From assembly GCA_017965765.1 (NCBI GenBank), contig JAGCPJ010000052.1, positions 1 through 41,756 of the forward strand: DNA of 41,756 nt, written 5' to 3'. The stretch comes from Bacteroidales bacterium (GTDB lineage Bacteria; Bacteroidota; Bacteroidia; Bacteroidales; F082). Shown piece by piece: positions 18,701 to 29,013 of this stretch (positions within the stretch are counted from its first letter, which is position 1; each line of letters starts with the position of its first letter). Made by a program: the position numbers and the translations under genes. Below the pieces are notes generated by a model. The model saw only the letters and a program-made list of their open reading frames with translations. It ran no database searches and was not told the DNA's origin.

Positions 18701-20906
18701 TGGCAAAGCCATGACCTACACCCTGGCCATCGTTGACGAGGGTATCCTCGGCCTGACCAACTATTCCACCCCGAATCCTTACGGTTACTTCAACGCCAAA
18801 CAAGCCTTGAGAGTCCGTACATGGGATAACTACAGCAACATCATCGATGCCTTCACGGGCGAGATGGGAACGGTCTATGCAGTCGGTGGTGACGGCTTCC
18901 TCAACCAAGAGGTCACCCTCGACAAGCGCTTCAAAGCTTACGCGGTCACCTTGGGACCCTTCGAGCTGAAAGCGGGAAGCACCAACACCCACGAATTTGA
19001 AGTGCCGCTGTGCTCAGGCGCCCTCCGCTTCATGGTGGTCGCCAAAGGTGAAGGCAAGTCCTACGGCGCCGCTGAGAAAGAGATGAAGGTGGTTGACCCG
19101 ATTACCCTTTATGCCTCCGCTCCGCGCGTCACCGCCCCTGGCGATGTGATGAACCTCAAGGTTCAGGTGCTCGCTCCCAATATGAAGGGCAAGAACCTCA
19201 ACGTGGTCATCAACAACAAGAACCTCACACCTGTCGGTAACCTGCCAGCTTCGGTGAAAGTCGATAACAACGGCGAGGCCTTGGTGGCCATGAAGGTCAA
19301 GGTGCAGGAAACCGTCGGCAACGCTGTCATGGATGTCAAGGTCTCTGGCGACAACTACGAGGCACAGACGGTCACCGAGATCCCGATCCGCATGCCATAC
19401 TCTGAGAGCCGTACGACTTACACCAAGGAGATCGCTCCGAACTCCAAGCAGACAGTGGACTTTGAACTCAAGGGTCTGCAAGGTACCCAGGAAGGCAATA
19501 TCACTATCGCATCCTTGATTCCGGTCGATCTCTACAGCCGTCTCAACTACCTCGACACCTATCCATACGGTTGCCTTGAGCAGGTGGTGTCGGCTGCGTT
19601 CCCGAAGTTGTACATCAACTACTTCATCCAGCAGAGTGAGGAAGACCAGGTCAAGACCCGCCAAGCCATCGAAGCTGGCATCAATGGCCTGAAAGCCTAC
19701 CAGAAGTCCGACTTTACGCTCACCAACTGGGCCAAAGGCAATTATTCCGATCCTTGGACCGAGCTCTACGCACTGCACTTCCTGGTGGAAGCCAAGAACC
19801 AAGGCTTCGATGTTCCGGCTTATCTCTATGATGGCTTGATCAACCGTCAGGCTGGTATCGCCAGATCTTGGGGCAACAACCCCGACTTCAAGCCGGGTGA
19901 GACCATCCAAGCTTATCGTCTCTTCGTCCTTGCCCTTGCCGGTAAGTCGGAGATGGGTGCCCTCAACCGCTTCAAGGAGATCAAGAAGAACTACACGCTG
20001 ACGTCGATCTTGACCGCCGCCACTTACGCCCAGGTGGGCAAGAAGAACATGGTTGCTCAGTTGTGGCCCACGACCACCGAAGGCGACATGTCAGACTACA
20101 TCTCCTCCTTTGGCTCACGTGCCCGCGACCTGGCCTTCATGACTTATGCCGAGATCCTCTGCAGTCGTGATCAGGCCTCGATCCAAAGCCATGTCAACGA
20201 CATCTGCGAGATCCTGAATGGCAATGGCTGGTTGGATACCCAAACCACAGCTTTCACACTCTTCACCTTGGGTAAATATGCCGAGAAGGTGGGAGCGACC
20301 AACAGCCCGATCTCAGCTACTGTCAATGTGAATGGTGACGCCCACACCTTGAACACCAACATGGGTTCGGTGGGCATGTCCATGACACCCAAACTTGGCT
20401 CCAACAAGGTGGAAATCACCAACAACTCCGACCAGAAGCTGACGGCCAAGATCTATACCAAGACCTCTTTGGCCGAGTATGAGACTCAGGAGAAGGGTAA
20501 CCTCATCCAGATGTCGGTGAAATACTACGACAAGAACGGTGCCGAACTCAATGTGGCCAGCCTGCCGATGGGTAAGGACTTCTCCGTTGAGATCACCGTG
20601 ACGAATCCGAGCAAATACCGTGTGACGGAACTTGCCTTGTCCTACTACCTGGCCTCCGGTTGGGAGATCGTCAACGAGCGTGCCCTCGGCGTGAGCTCGG
20701 GTAGTCAAGCCGCCAAGCATTTCGACATCCGCGACGATCGTGCGTACTACTTCTTCGACCTCTCCGCCAACAGCAAGGCGACCTTCAAACTCAAGCTGAA
20801 CGCTACATACGAAGGTAACTTCATGCTGCCGGCAGTCCGCTGCGAGGATATGTACAACAACGATATCTACTACATGGTGCCGGCGCGTCCGGTCGTGGTT
20901 AAATGA
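15726..20906 (+). CDS. Bacterial alpha-2-macroglobulin-like lipoprotein with thioester motif
   Basis: A 1726-residue envelope protein that probably traps host or competitor proteases. The signal peptide ends in a lipobox LAAC with Cys25, so it is a lipoprotein. Macroglobulin-like domains fill the first two thirds, including an MG2-type GVWRPGDELQL segment near 510. The thioester motif CLEQ (1283-1286, within YPYGCLEQ) precedes an alpha-helical thioester domain to about 1560, followed by a final receptor-binding-like domain. The next gene is pbpC, joined by an ATGA overlap. The pairing of A2M with PBP1C is well known from other Gram-negatives (for example E. coli yfhM-pbpC) and suggests joint envelope repair and defence. 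Confidence 0.93.
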   Translation: MNMKKMNRIMVLVLGTLFLGLLAACTKPGETNKPAQGPVQNFSLVDIDPKYTADEVQYDVKVFFTQPVTDEEALKIFKNDFVKQHAVTATYLGDRKYNFQVNNVKRGNSDSTLDLELDGKALNSKSKSTRTLTVVNKNEFKAIDVKVDKENSAATVIFTQPIKQANINGFVDVQPSMGYRTDIVGNKIVFYFDKSNLYSYQLDDITLTIGAGIKDVEGNSLRKAQEFKLDLTDLQPRVKWTEDGVIVPEVGDATIYFDAICLKSVVLRVVRVFDDNILSFYQDNDLEDTWGIKKAGRLVKKVRLTLDNPSPSQWFTFPIQLSDYVDVKAGELYQLILDFGPQDYAFATDESSLLTLEDDDLEAKYWDGQAYEFKNHDYDGDWDDPYSASYYNYVEIKKNIMVTDLAVTAKMGREDQLDVFVCRITDAKPVSGAQVSAYNYQRQQIATGRTDSKGHVHLTCANRPAFVVASDSKSGQSLIKTNNGESLSYSKFNVGGEYIEKGVAAFAYSNRGVWRPGDELQLNLMVSDFDANLPADYPVVMEVYDANNRLYARQSNNHPVGSIYTYNVATSPNDETGLWRANFKVGNSIITQYLRVETVKPNRLEIKFNTPDVISLSNPRYVGLDAKWLNGLTASGLTAEIDVKVRQGSTSFSTFPTYTFVNESEEFYPDEYAVFSGPLDGQGHASVGFDPLTDLTSEQMLNATFVTKVFEQGGDFSVSSKTAKLSPYERYVGVEFPKTESKYGSYYFTNRNWNFPVAVVSENGELVRSTIALDYQFYKIDGYWWWSSDNAYTLQKYVRGTYKSPEMSGTLTCNGGKTNLTLNVPDEKWGLYLLVITDNQGGNTFAKVVRFDWDYALHSTGTSDGPVELAMSSTQDTYKVGENIIVTFPSNEKANALVTVEANDKIIDSYFLENLGKEGRVEIKATEEMIPNVYVYVSLLQPRNAGNDMPLRMYGVVSVKIEDGNLQLKPVLGLPESSNTKKNIQVSVKEDNGKAMTYTLAIVDEGILGLTNYSTPNPYGYFNAKQALRVRTWDNYSNIIDAFTGEMGTVYAVGGDGFLNQEVTLDKRFKAYAVTLGPFELKAGSTNTHEFEVPLCSGALRFMVVAKGEGKSYGAAEKEMKVVDPITLYASAPRVTAPGDVMNLKVQVLAPNMKGKNLNVVINNKNLTPVGNLPASVKVDNNGEALVAMKVKVQETVGNAVMDVKVSGDNYEAQTVTEIPIRMPYSESRTTYTKEIAPNSKQTVDFELKGLQGTQEGNITIASLIPVDLYSRLNYLDTYPYGCLEQVVSAAFPKLYINYFIQQSEEDQVKTRQAIEAGINGLKAYQKSDFTLTNWAKGNYSDPWTELYALHFLVEAKNQGFDVPAYLYDGLINRQAGIARSWGNNPDFKPGETIQAYRLFVLALAGKSEMGALNRFKEIKKNYTLTSILTAATYAQVGKKNMVAQLWPTTTEGDMSDYISSFGSRARDLAFMTYAEILCSRDQASIQSHVNDICEILNGNGWLDTQTTAFTLFTLGKYAEKVGATNSPISATVNVNGDAHTLNTNMGSVGMSMTPKLGSNKVEITNNSDQKLTAKIYTKTSLAEYETQEKGNLIQMSVKYYDKNGAELNVASLPMGKDFSVEITVTNPSKYRVTELALSYYLASGWEIVNERALGVSSGSQAAKHFDIRDDRAYYFFDLSANSKATFKLKLNATYEGNFMLPAVRCEDMYNNDIYYMVPARPVVVK

Positions 20907-23209
20907 CACGTAAAAAGTTTTATTACAGAACAGGCCTGATTGTCGCAGGCCTGTTCTTTCTTTTTCTATGCATCCCGGTGCCGAGGTTCAACGACCCGTA
21001 TTCCACGGTGTTGACCTCCAGCGACGGGAGGCTTCTTGGCGCCCGTATCGCCGACGACGGCCAATGGCGATTCCCCGCCAGCAACAACTATTCTTCCAAA
21101 TACATCGCCTGCGTGCTGGAATATGAGGACCAACAGTTCTTCCATCATGCAGGTTTCAATCCCATCGCCTTTGCCCAGGCTCTTGTGGAAAACACCAAGG
21201 CGGGGAAGGTGGTCCGTGGCGGTAGCACCATCTCCATGCAGGTGGTCCGCCTGGCCCGTAAAAACAAACCCAGGACCTACGGGGAGAAACTTCTCGAGGT
21301 GATTCTGGCCATGCGACTTGAATTGCGCTACTCCAAGAAGACCATCCTCGACATGTATGCGGCTAATGCCCCTTTCGGTGGTAATGTGGTTGGGATCGAC
21401 GCTGCCGCATGGCGTTATTTCCATACTACTCCCGACCGGCTTTCGTGGAGCGAGGCAGCCACCTTGGCAGTCCTTCCCAATGCCCCCGCTATGATCCATC
21501 CAGGGAAGTCAAGGGAGAAACTGCTCGAAAAACGTGACGCCCTCTTGCAACGGATGACCACCGCGAAACTCCGTACCCCTCGGAAACTCCACATCCCAAG
21601 GCTGAATGAAGAGGATTGCGAACTCGCCGTCTTGGAACGACTGCCCGACAAACCTTACGACATGCCCATGATGGCCTACCATTACCTCATGGACTTGGAG
21701 AAGAAACACAAAGGGGAACAGATCCAATCTTCCATCGACTACGACTTGCAGCGTACGGTCACCGAGATCATGCAGCGCCACTACGAGACCAACACCAAGA
21801 ATGAAATCGAGAATGCCGCAGTGTTTGTGGTGAATTACCTTACCCAAGAAGTGGTCGCCTACGTGGGCAACAACAGTGAAGCCAAGGATGCTGCCATGGT
21901 CGATATGGTGAAAGCCCAACGTTCCACGGGTAGCATCATGAAACCTTTCCTCTTCGCCGCCATGCTTGACGAAGGTACCTTGCTCCCCACCATGCTGCTT
22001 CCCGATGTGCCGATGAGCCTTTCCGGTTTCACCCCGAGGAACTATTCAGGACAATACTGGGGCGCAGTGCCTGCCAACGTGGCCTTGCAGCATTCCCTCA
22101 ACGCACCTTTCGTTCATCTGCTCAAGGAGTATGGACACCAGCGTTTCCATGCCTTGTTGCGCCGGCTGGGCATCTCCGGAATCGTCTTCGACAGCGATCA
22201 TTATGGCCTTTCCCTCATCGTCGGTGGGGCAGAGGCCTCGCTCTACGATCTGGTGAATGTCTATGCCCGCATGGGTAGAAAACTCGCTTCCGTGGTGAAT
22301 GAACAATTTGAGGAGAAGGTGCCAGAGGACATTGTCCCGTTCTCTGCCGATGCCATCGCCATCACCTTCAACGTGATGAAAGGCCTGACACGTCCTGTCA
22401 ACCAAATCGGGTGGAGTAGCTTCTCTTCCTCAAAACAGGTGGCATGGAAGACCGGTACCAGCTATGGTTTCAAGGACGCTTGGGCCATCGGCCTCACTGA
22501 CCAATATGTCATCGGCACTTGGGTGGGCAACGCGGATGGCGAAGGCCGTCCGGGCCTTACCGGTGTGGGCTCAGCCGCACCCCTGATGTTCGACGTCGCC
22601 GAGGCGTTGAAAGATAGCTATACCTATCCGGCTTCCACCCCCGAAGCCATCGAGGTAGAGGTCTGCGCCATCTCGGGCTATCCCGACTCCGACATCTGCA
22701 AAAGCACCCAAAAGGTGCTGATGCCCGATGTGGAGATCAAGACCGGTGTCTGTCCTTACCACAAGAAAGTCTTCCTTGACTCCACAGGTCAGTATCAGGT
22801 GCTTCCCGACTGCTATCCGGTGGATCAAAAACGCTATGAGCGCTATTTCGTCCTGCCCCCTGTGCAGGAATGGTTCTACCGACGCCATACCCCCATGTAT
22901 CGCCCACTCCCGGCCATGTACCCCAACTGCGCCTCCTCCCATCCCGACGAGATCATGGCCTTCGTTTATCCCAAATCGGACGCTCGCGTCACCATCCCTA
23001 TCGGTATTGAAGGGATACGCCAGCAGGTTGTCTTCGAGATTGCCCATCGCGACCCGAAGAAGACCATCTATTGGACACTTAATGACACTTTCCTTGGAAA
23101 GACGCGGTTGAACCATCAGATGGCTATCGACATGGAGAAGGGCAACTATACCTTGAGGTGCGTGGATGAAGACGGTGTTGAACTCCGCAGAAGGATTGTT
23201 GTAAATTGA
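20903..23209 (+). CDS. pbpC: Penicillin-binding protein 1C (peptidoglycan glycosyltransferase/transpeptidase)
   Basis: Bifunctional peptidoglycan synthase anchored in the inner membrane by one N-terminal helix (about 9-25). The GT51 domain holds the catalytic Glu75 in EDQQFFHHAG and the RGGSTISMQ motif (105-113). The transpeptidase domain has SxxK at Ser344-Lys347 (GSIMKP), SLN (398-400) and KTG (516-518). A C-terminal extension of about 160 residues corresponds to the BiPBP_C domain of PBP1C proteins. The length of 768 residues is normal. The start codon overlaps the stop of the A2M-like gene, implying translational coupling. Confidence 0.95.
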   Translation: MTRKKFYYRTGLIVAGLFFLFLCIPVPRFNDPYSTVLTSSDGRLLGARIADDGQWRFPASNNYSSKYIACVLEYEDQQFFHHAGFNPIAFAQALVENTKAGKVVRGGSTISMQVVRLARKNKPRTYGEKLLEVILAMRLELRYSKKTILDMYAANAPFGGNVVGIDAAAWRYFHTTPDRLSWSEAATLAVLPNAPAMIHPGKSREKLLEKRDALLQRMTTAKLRTPRKLHIPRLNEEDCELAVLERLPDKPYDMPMMAYHYLMDLEKKHKGEQIQSSIDYDLQRTVTEIMQRHYETNTKNEIENAAVFVVNYLTQEVVAYVGNNSEAKDAAMVDMVKAQRSTGSIMKPFLFAAMLDEGTLLPTMLLPDVPMSLSGFTPRNYSGQYWGAVPANVALQHSLNAPFVHLLKEYGHQRFHALLRRLGISGIVFDSDHYGLSLIVGGAEASLYDLVNVYARMGRKLASVVNEQFEEKVPEDIVPFSADAIAITFNVMKGLTRPVNQIGWSSFSSSKQVAWKTGTSYGFKDAWAIGLTDQYVIGTWVGNADGEGRPGLTGVGSAAPLMFDVAEALKDSYTYPASTPEAIEVEVCAISGYPDSDICKSTQKVLMPDVEIKTGVCPYHKKVFLDSTGQYQVLPDCYPVDQKRYERYFVLPPVQEWFYRRHTPMYRPLPAMYPNCASSHPDEIMAFVYPKSDARVTIPIGIEGIRQQVVFEIAHRDPKKTIYWTLNDTFLGKTRLNHQMAIDMEKGNYTLRCVDEDGVELRRRIVVN

Positions 23210-23227
23210 TTTTTTTTATTATTTTTG
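23199..23227 (+). promoter_or_regulatory. Promoter of guaB
   Basis: TTG at 23199-23201, an 18-base spacer, then a perfect TAnnTTTG box (TATTTTTG, 23220-23227), 24 bases before the guaB ATG. It overlaps the last codons of pbpC. Confidence 0.7.
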
Positions 23228-23239
23228 CAGATTAATTAA

Positions 23240-24724
<1,485 letters not shown>

Positions 24725-24751
24725 TTTTTTCGATTTTAATAGCAAACCAAC

Positions 24752-26770
24752 ATGAATAGAAATCATTTGCTGAGAATCTTTGTCCTAGCAATCCTCTCAT
24801 TGTCATTTTTCGGAGCCACCGCCCAGTCGAGACTCGACAAGCAGGTGCTCATGACCATCGGCGACGAACCTGTCACAGTAAAGGAGTTCACCGATGTCTA
24901 TAACAAGAACAACAACAGGGAAGACATCGTCGAGAAGAAGTCCGTGGATGAATACCTCGACCTGTTCGTCAATTTCCGCATGAAGGTGATGGAAGCCTAC
25001 GAGATGAAACTCGACACCAGTGCCAAGTTCAAAAAGGAACTGGAAGGCTATCGCAAGCAACTGGCCAAGCCCTATTTCGCCAATGACGAAGTCAGCGAGG
25101 AACTCGTTGAGGAAGCCTATCAGCGTAAACTGAAAGACATCAGGGCTTCCCATATCCTCATGAGATGCGACAAGCACGCATCACCCGCGGATACCCTGAG
25201 GATCTATAACAAACTGATGGACATCAGGAAGCGGGCGATGAAAGGGGAGGACTTCGGTACACTCGCCGTGCAGTTTTCACAAGACCCCTCAGCACGCGAT
25301 ATCGCTGCTACCGACAACACGCCCTTCCGTAAAGGCAACCGCGGCGATCTCGGCTATTTCACCGTGTTCGACATGGTTTATCCCTTCGAGACCGGTGCCT
25401 ATAACACCAAGGAAGGCGAAATCTCCATGCCCATTCGCACCGACTATGGCTACCATCTGATTAAGGTGAATAGCATCACCGATGCCCTCGGCAGCATTCG
25501 CGCAGCCCACATCTTCCTGCAAGTGCCGCCGGATGCCTCTGAAGAAGAGGTGATGAATGCCAAAAACAAGGCGGACAACATCTACAATGAGTTGGTTCAG
25601 AACGATGGCAAGAATTGGAAAGAGGCCGTCAAGAACTATACCGATGACCAAGGTACCAAGAACCGCGAAGGCTCCCTCAGCCCCTTCACGGTGCAACGTA
25701 TCGTCCCCGAATTCATCGATGCCCTCAAGCAACTTCAACCGGAAGAGTTCTCCAAGCCCATCCGCACCAACTATGGTTTCCATATCGTCAAGCTGATCAG
25801 CGCCTCGGGAGTGGGTAGCTTCGAGAAAGAAAAGAAAGGTATCGCGGAACGTGTCGAGAAGGATATGCGTGCCAAGAAGACCGAAGAGATGGCCCTGCGT
25901 CAAATCAAAGAGGAGTATGGCTTCAAGTCCTACGACAAGAACCTCAACGCTTTCATGGAGACGGTTGACAGTACCATCCTCGCCGCCAAATATGTGCCTG
26001 CTGAGCGCGTCAAGATGGATGCCTCCCTGTTCCGTATCGGCGAGTCCACCATCACCGTGAGCAACTTCGTGGACTATATCAAGGCCAAAGCTACCGTCCA
26101 AAAATATGTCACGCCTGTCACCTATGCCTACCAGCTCTATGATGCCTACCAAAACCAAACCATCATGGATTATGCCGATGCCCATCTTGAGGAGAAGTAT
26201 CCCGAATTCAAGCTGCTGGTGCAGGAATATAACGACGGTATCCTGCTGTTCGACCTGATGGAGAAGGAAGTTTGGAAGAAAGCCATCGTGGATACCGCCG
26301 GACTTCAGGCGTTCTATTCCAGAAACGCCAACAAATACATGTGGGGCGAAAGGGTTAAAGCTTCGGTGATTACCGTGTCGTTCCCCGAATCATTGCCTAA
26401 GGTCAAGTCCTATCTTGAACAAGGTATTCCTTTCGACAGCCTGCAAAAGCAGATCGATCGCGACTCATTGCGCTATGTCCATGTCCATAACGGCTACTAC
26501 CAACGTGGCGATAACCGCTATGTGGATCAAACCGAATGGCAACCTGGAGTCATGACGGAATTTACCTCTACGGTGGATCAAGCGACGAACATCGTCAACA
26601 TTCTTGAGGTGCGTCAGCCTGAACCCAAGACCCTCCGCGAAGCCAAAGGCCTCGTCACTGCCGACTACCAGGCGGAGCTTGAAGAGCAATGGATGAACAA
26701 GCTTCATTCCAAGTATCCCGTGAAGATTAACGAAAAGGTTCTCGATAAAGTCAGGAAACTCTATCAATGA
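24752..26770 (+). CDS. Periplasmic peptidyl-prolyl isomerase with two parvulin domains
   Basis: A 672-residue exported foldase. The signal peptide spans about 1-25 (ending GATAQ). A SurA-N/PpiC-like helical segment (about 30-125) is followed by two rotamase domains: one from RASHILMR (about 130) to YGYHLIKV (about 235), the second from RAAHIFLQ (about 249) to YGFHIVKLI (about 350). The C-terminal 290 residues are helical and resemble another SurA-N-like region, with no domain I can name. Likely role: chaperone/isomerase for outer-membrane protein precursors. It opens a run of three related genes, and its stop overlaps the next start (ATGA). Confidence 0.9.
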   Translation: MNRNHLLRIFVLAILSLSFFGATAQSRLDKQVLMTIGDEPVTVKEFTDVYNKNNNREDIVEKKSVDEYLDLFVNFRMKVMEAYEMKLDTSAKFKKELEGYRKQLAKPYFANDEVSEELVEEAYQRKLKDIRASHILMRCDKHASPADTLRIYNKLMDIRKRAMKGEDFGTLAVQFSQDPSARDIAATDNTPFRKGNRGDLGYFTVFDMVYPFETGAYNTKEGEISMPIRTDYGYHLIKVNSITDALGSIRAAHIFLQVPPDASEEEVMNAKNKADNIYNELVQNDGKNWKEAVKNYTDDQGTKNREGSLSPFTVQRIVPEFIDALKQLQPEEFSKPIRTNYGFHIVKLISASGVGSFEKEKKGIAERVEKDMRAKKTEEMALRQIKEEYGFKSYDKNLNAFMETVDSTILAAKYVPAERVKMDASLFRIGESTITVSNFVDYIKAKATVQKYVTPVTYAYQLYDAYQNQTIMDYADAHLEEKYPEFKLLVQEYNDGILLFDLMEKEVWKKAIVDTAGLQAFYSRNANKYMWGERVKASVITVSFPESLPKVKSYLEQGIPFDSLQKQIDRDSLRYVHVHNGYYQRGDNRYVDQTEWQPGVMTEFTSTVDQATNIVNILEVRQPEPKTLREAKGLVTADYQAELEEQWMNKLHSKYPVKINEKVLDKVRKLYQ

Positions 26771-27618
26771 GAAAGCTGAGCCTTGCTGTCCTTCTTGCCA
26801 CGATGTTCATCGTTTTTGGCTGCCGTGACTATTACATGAAAACGGAGCGGATTACGATAGCGGAGTGCTATGGCAAGAAACTCTATGCCGAAGACCTGGA
26901 GGGTGTGGTGCCTGCCGGGATGAGCAAGATCGACAGCCTGGACAGGGTCAACGCCTTTGTTGACTCTTGGATCCGTCGGCAGTTGCTGATCCATCAAGCC
27001 GAGAACAACCTTCCGGGCAATGAGCGTAACTTCACCAAGCAGTTGGAGGACTATCGCAATTCATTGATCATCTATGCCTACGAGTCGCAATTGATAGGAA
27101 AGTATCTCGACACCATCGTCAGCGATGAGGAAATCGCAGCTTACTATGAGAATCACAAACAGAACTTCCAGCTGAGATATACCATGGTCAAGGTGGCTTA
27201 TGTTGCCGTTGACTCCGACAACAAGCACCTCAAGGACTTCAAGAAACTGATGAGCAATCGCGATACGTTGATGCTTCCCCAGTTGAATGCCTTGGCAGAA
27301 CATGCTGCTGCGACCTCGTATTTCGACGTGGACACCTGGGTGAGACTGGATGAGTTGTTGGAACGGGTACCGCTGGAGATTTATAATACGGAGAGTTTCT
27401 TGAAGAAAAACCGTTTCGTCAGCTTTGAGAAAGACAATCTTATCTATATGATTCGCTTTGAGGATTACCTGCTGGAAGAGAGCGTCTCTCCGCTGGAAAT
27501 CGAGCAAGCAAACATCAAGAATATCCTGCTGCTGAAACGGCAGAAGGAGCTGCTTTCGAAAATGAATGAGGATTTGTATAAGAAAGCGGAAGAAGAAAAC
27601 GTTTTTGAAATATACTAA
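26767..27618 (+). CDS. SurA-N-like lipoprotein lacking a PPIase domain
   Basis: A 283-residue protein with a lipoprotein signal: hydrophobic stretch 4-17 and FGC with Cys19. The body is predicted to be mainly helical and has features of the N-terminal/chaperone part of SurA-type proteins (AFVDSWIRRQLLIHQAENN near 62-80, then SDEEIAAYYENHKQNF near 118-133). No parvulin signature (xxxHIL, GGxLG, GFHII) is present. Its start overlaps the previous foldase gene and surA begins 10 bases after it, so a role as a membrane-anchored chaperone in the same pathway is inferred. Confidence 0.8.
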   Translation: MRKLSLAVLLATMFIVFGCRDYYMKTERITIAECYGKKLYAEDLEGVVPAGMSKIDSLDRVNAFVDSWIRRQLLIHQAENNLPGNERNFTKQLEDYRNSLIIYAYESQLIGKYLDTIVSDEEIAAYYENHKQNFQLRYTMVKVAYVAVDSDNKHLKDFKKLMSNRDTLMLPQLNALAEHAAATSYFDVDTWVRLDELLERVPLEIYNTESFLKKNRFVSFEKDNLIYMIRFEDYLLEESVSPLEIEQANIKNILLLKRQKELLSKMNEDLYKKAEEENVFEIY

Positions 27619-27628
27619 TGCAATTACA

Positions 27629-29005
27629 ATGATGAAGAGAATACAATTGGTTTTGGCTGCTTTGTTACTGGGGAGCCTCGCCTCGGCTCAGGAAACCAAA
27701 CTGCAGGTGGTGGACAAGGTGGTGGCCGTAGTGGGAAAGAATATCATCCTTCAGTCGGATGTTGAGGGACAATACATACAATACCGGATGCAAGGGGATA
27801 TCCAAGGAAATGCCAATGACATGCGGTGCGCCATCCTTGAGGACTTGCTGTTCCAAAAGCTGATGCTGAATCAGGCAGAGATGGATAGCTTGACGGTCAC
27901 CGACAATGAAGTTGAGATGGAGATGAACCGTCGTATCAGCGAACTGGTGGGTCGTGCCGGTTCTCAAGAGAAGTTGGAGTCGATTTTCAACAAGTCTATG
28001 TCGGAAATCAAGGAAGAGCTTCGTCGATTGGTCAAGGACAGGATGCTCCAGGATCAGGTTCGGAATGGCATCCTTTCCGGGGTCGCCGTTACTCCGGCGG
28101 AGGTCAGAAACTTTTACCGTAGCCAACCGCAGGACAGCATTCCCATGATTGGTGAGGAATATGAAATTGCACAGATCGTGAAACGGCCTCCCGTCAGCAT
28201 CGACCAGAAGCTTCAAGTGAAAGATCAACTGTATCAAATCAGGAAGCGTATCTTGGAGGGGGAGAGCAGCTTCTCCACGATGGCCATCCTCTATTCCGAG
28301 GATCCCGGATCTGCCAAGAAAGGTGGTGAGTTGGGTTTTACCGGAAGAGGGGAGTTCGCTCCTGAGTTTGAGACTGCGGCTTTCAACCTGAGGGACGGTG
28401 AGATCTCTGAAGTCATCGAGACCCAGTTTGGCTTCCATATCATCCAGCTGATCGAACGCCGCGGCGAGTACGTGAACTGCCGCCACATCCTGATGACCGC
28501 CAAAGTGCCCGTGGAAGCCTTGGAGCAGGCACAGCATGAGCTGGATTCCGCCGCAACCTTGATCCGTAGTGGAGCCATGACCTTCGAGGAGGCCTGCCTG
28601 AAATTCAGCGACGACGATTCCAAAACCAACGGCGGATATATCTCCAATCCTGCCATGGGTGGACATCGACTTGACGCGTCCGATATCCAAGAGATGGGAG
28701 AGTACTTCCCGGAGTTTAAGAACCTGGCTTTCGTCATCAGCAAACTGGATGTCGGTCAGGTGAGCGACCCGGTTCCGATGACGACCAATGACAATAAAGA
28801 TGCTTTCCGTGTCGTGGTGATCAAGAAAAAGATTCCAGCTCATAAAGCCAACTTGAATGACGATTACTGGCGTATTCAGACTTGGGCGTTGAACCAGAAG
28901 AACCAGTCGGTGATTCAACAATGGATCAAGGATAAGGCGAAGAAAGCCTATATCCGTATCGATGAGGATTACAAGGATTGTGATTTTCAGTTTGATTGGA
29001 AATAA
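27629..29005 (+). CDS. surA: SurA-type periplasmic chaperone/peptidyl-prolyl isomerase
   Basis: A 458-residue exported protein. The signal peptide (1-21, SLASAQ) precedes the conserved SurA start VVDKVVAVVGKNIILQSDVE, followed by the N-terminal chaperone domain to about 165. Two parvulin domains follow: the first shows KKGGELGFTGRGEFAPEFE and FGFHIIQLIERR, the second begins at CRHILMTAKV and is more degenerate. The ATG at 27629 gives a clean signal peptide; a longer frame from 27566 overlaps the lipoprotein gene and is rejected. It escorts outer-membrane proteins to the BAM complex. The MoxR gene follows 8 bases downstream. Confidence 0.93.
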   Translation: MMKRIQLVLAALLLGSLASAQETKLQVVDKVVAVVGKNIILQSDVEGQYIQYRMQGDIQGNANDMRCAILEDLLFQKLMLNQAEMDSLTVTDNEVEMEMNRRISELVGRAGSQEKLESIFNKSMSEIKEELRRLVKDRMLQDQVRNGILSGVAVTPAEVRNFYRSQPQDSIPMIGEEYEIAQIVKRPPVSIDQKLQVKDQLYQIRKRILEGESSFSTMAILYSEDPGSAKKGGELGFTGRGEFAPEFETAAFNLRDGEISEVIETQFGFHIIQLIERRGEYVNCRHILMTAKVPVEALEQAQHELDSAATLIRSGAMTFEEACLKFSDDDSKTNGGYISNPAMGGHRLDASDIQEMGEYFPEFKNLAFVISKLDVGQVSDPVPMTTNDNKDAFRVVVIKKKIPAHKANLNDDYWRIQTWALNQKNQSVIQQWIKDKAKKAYIRIDEDYKDCDFQFDWK

Positions 29006-29013
29006 GACATACC

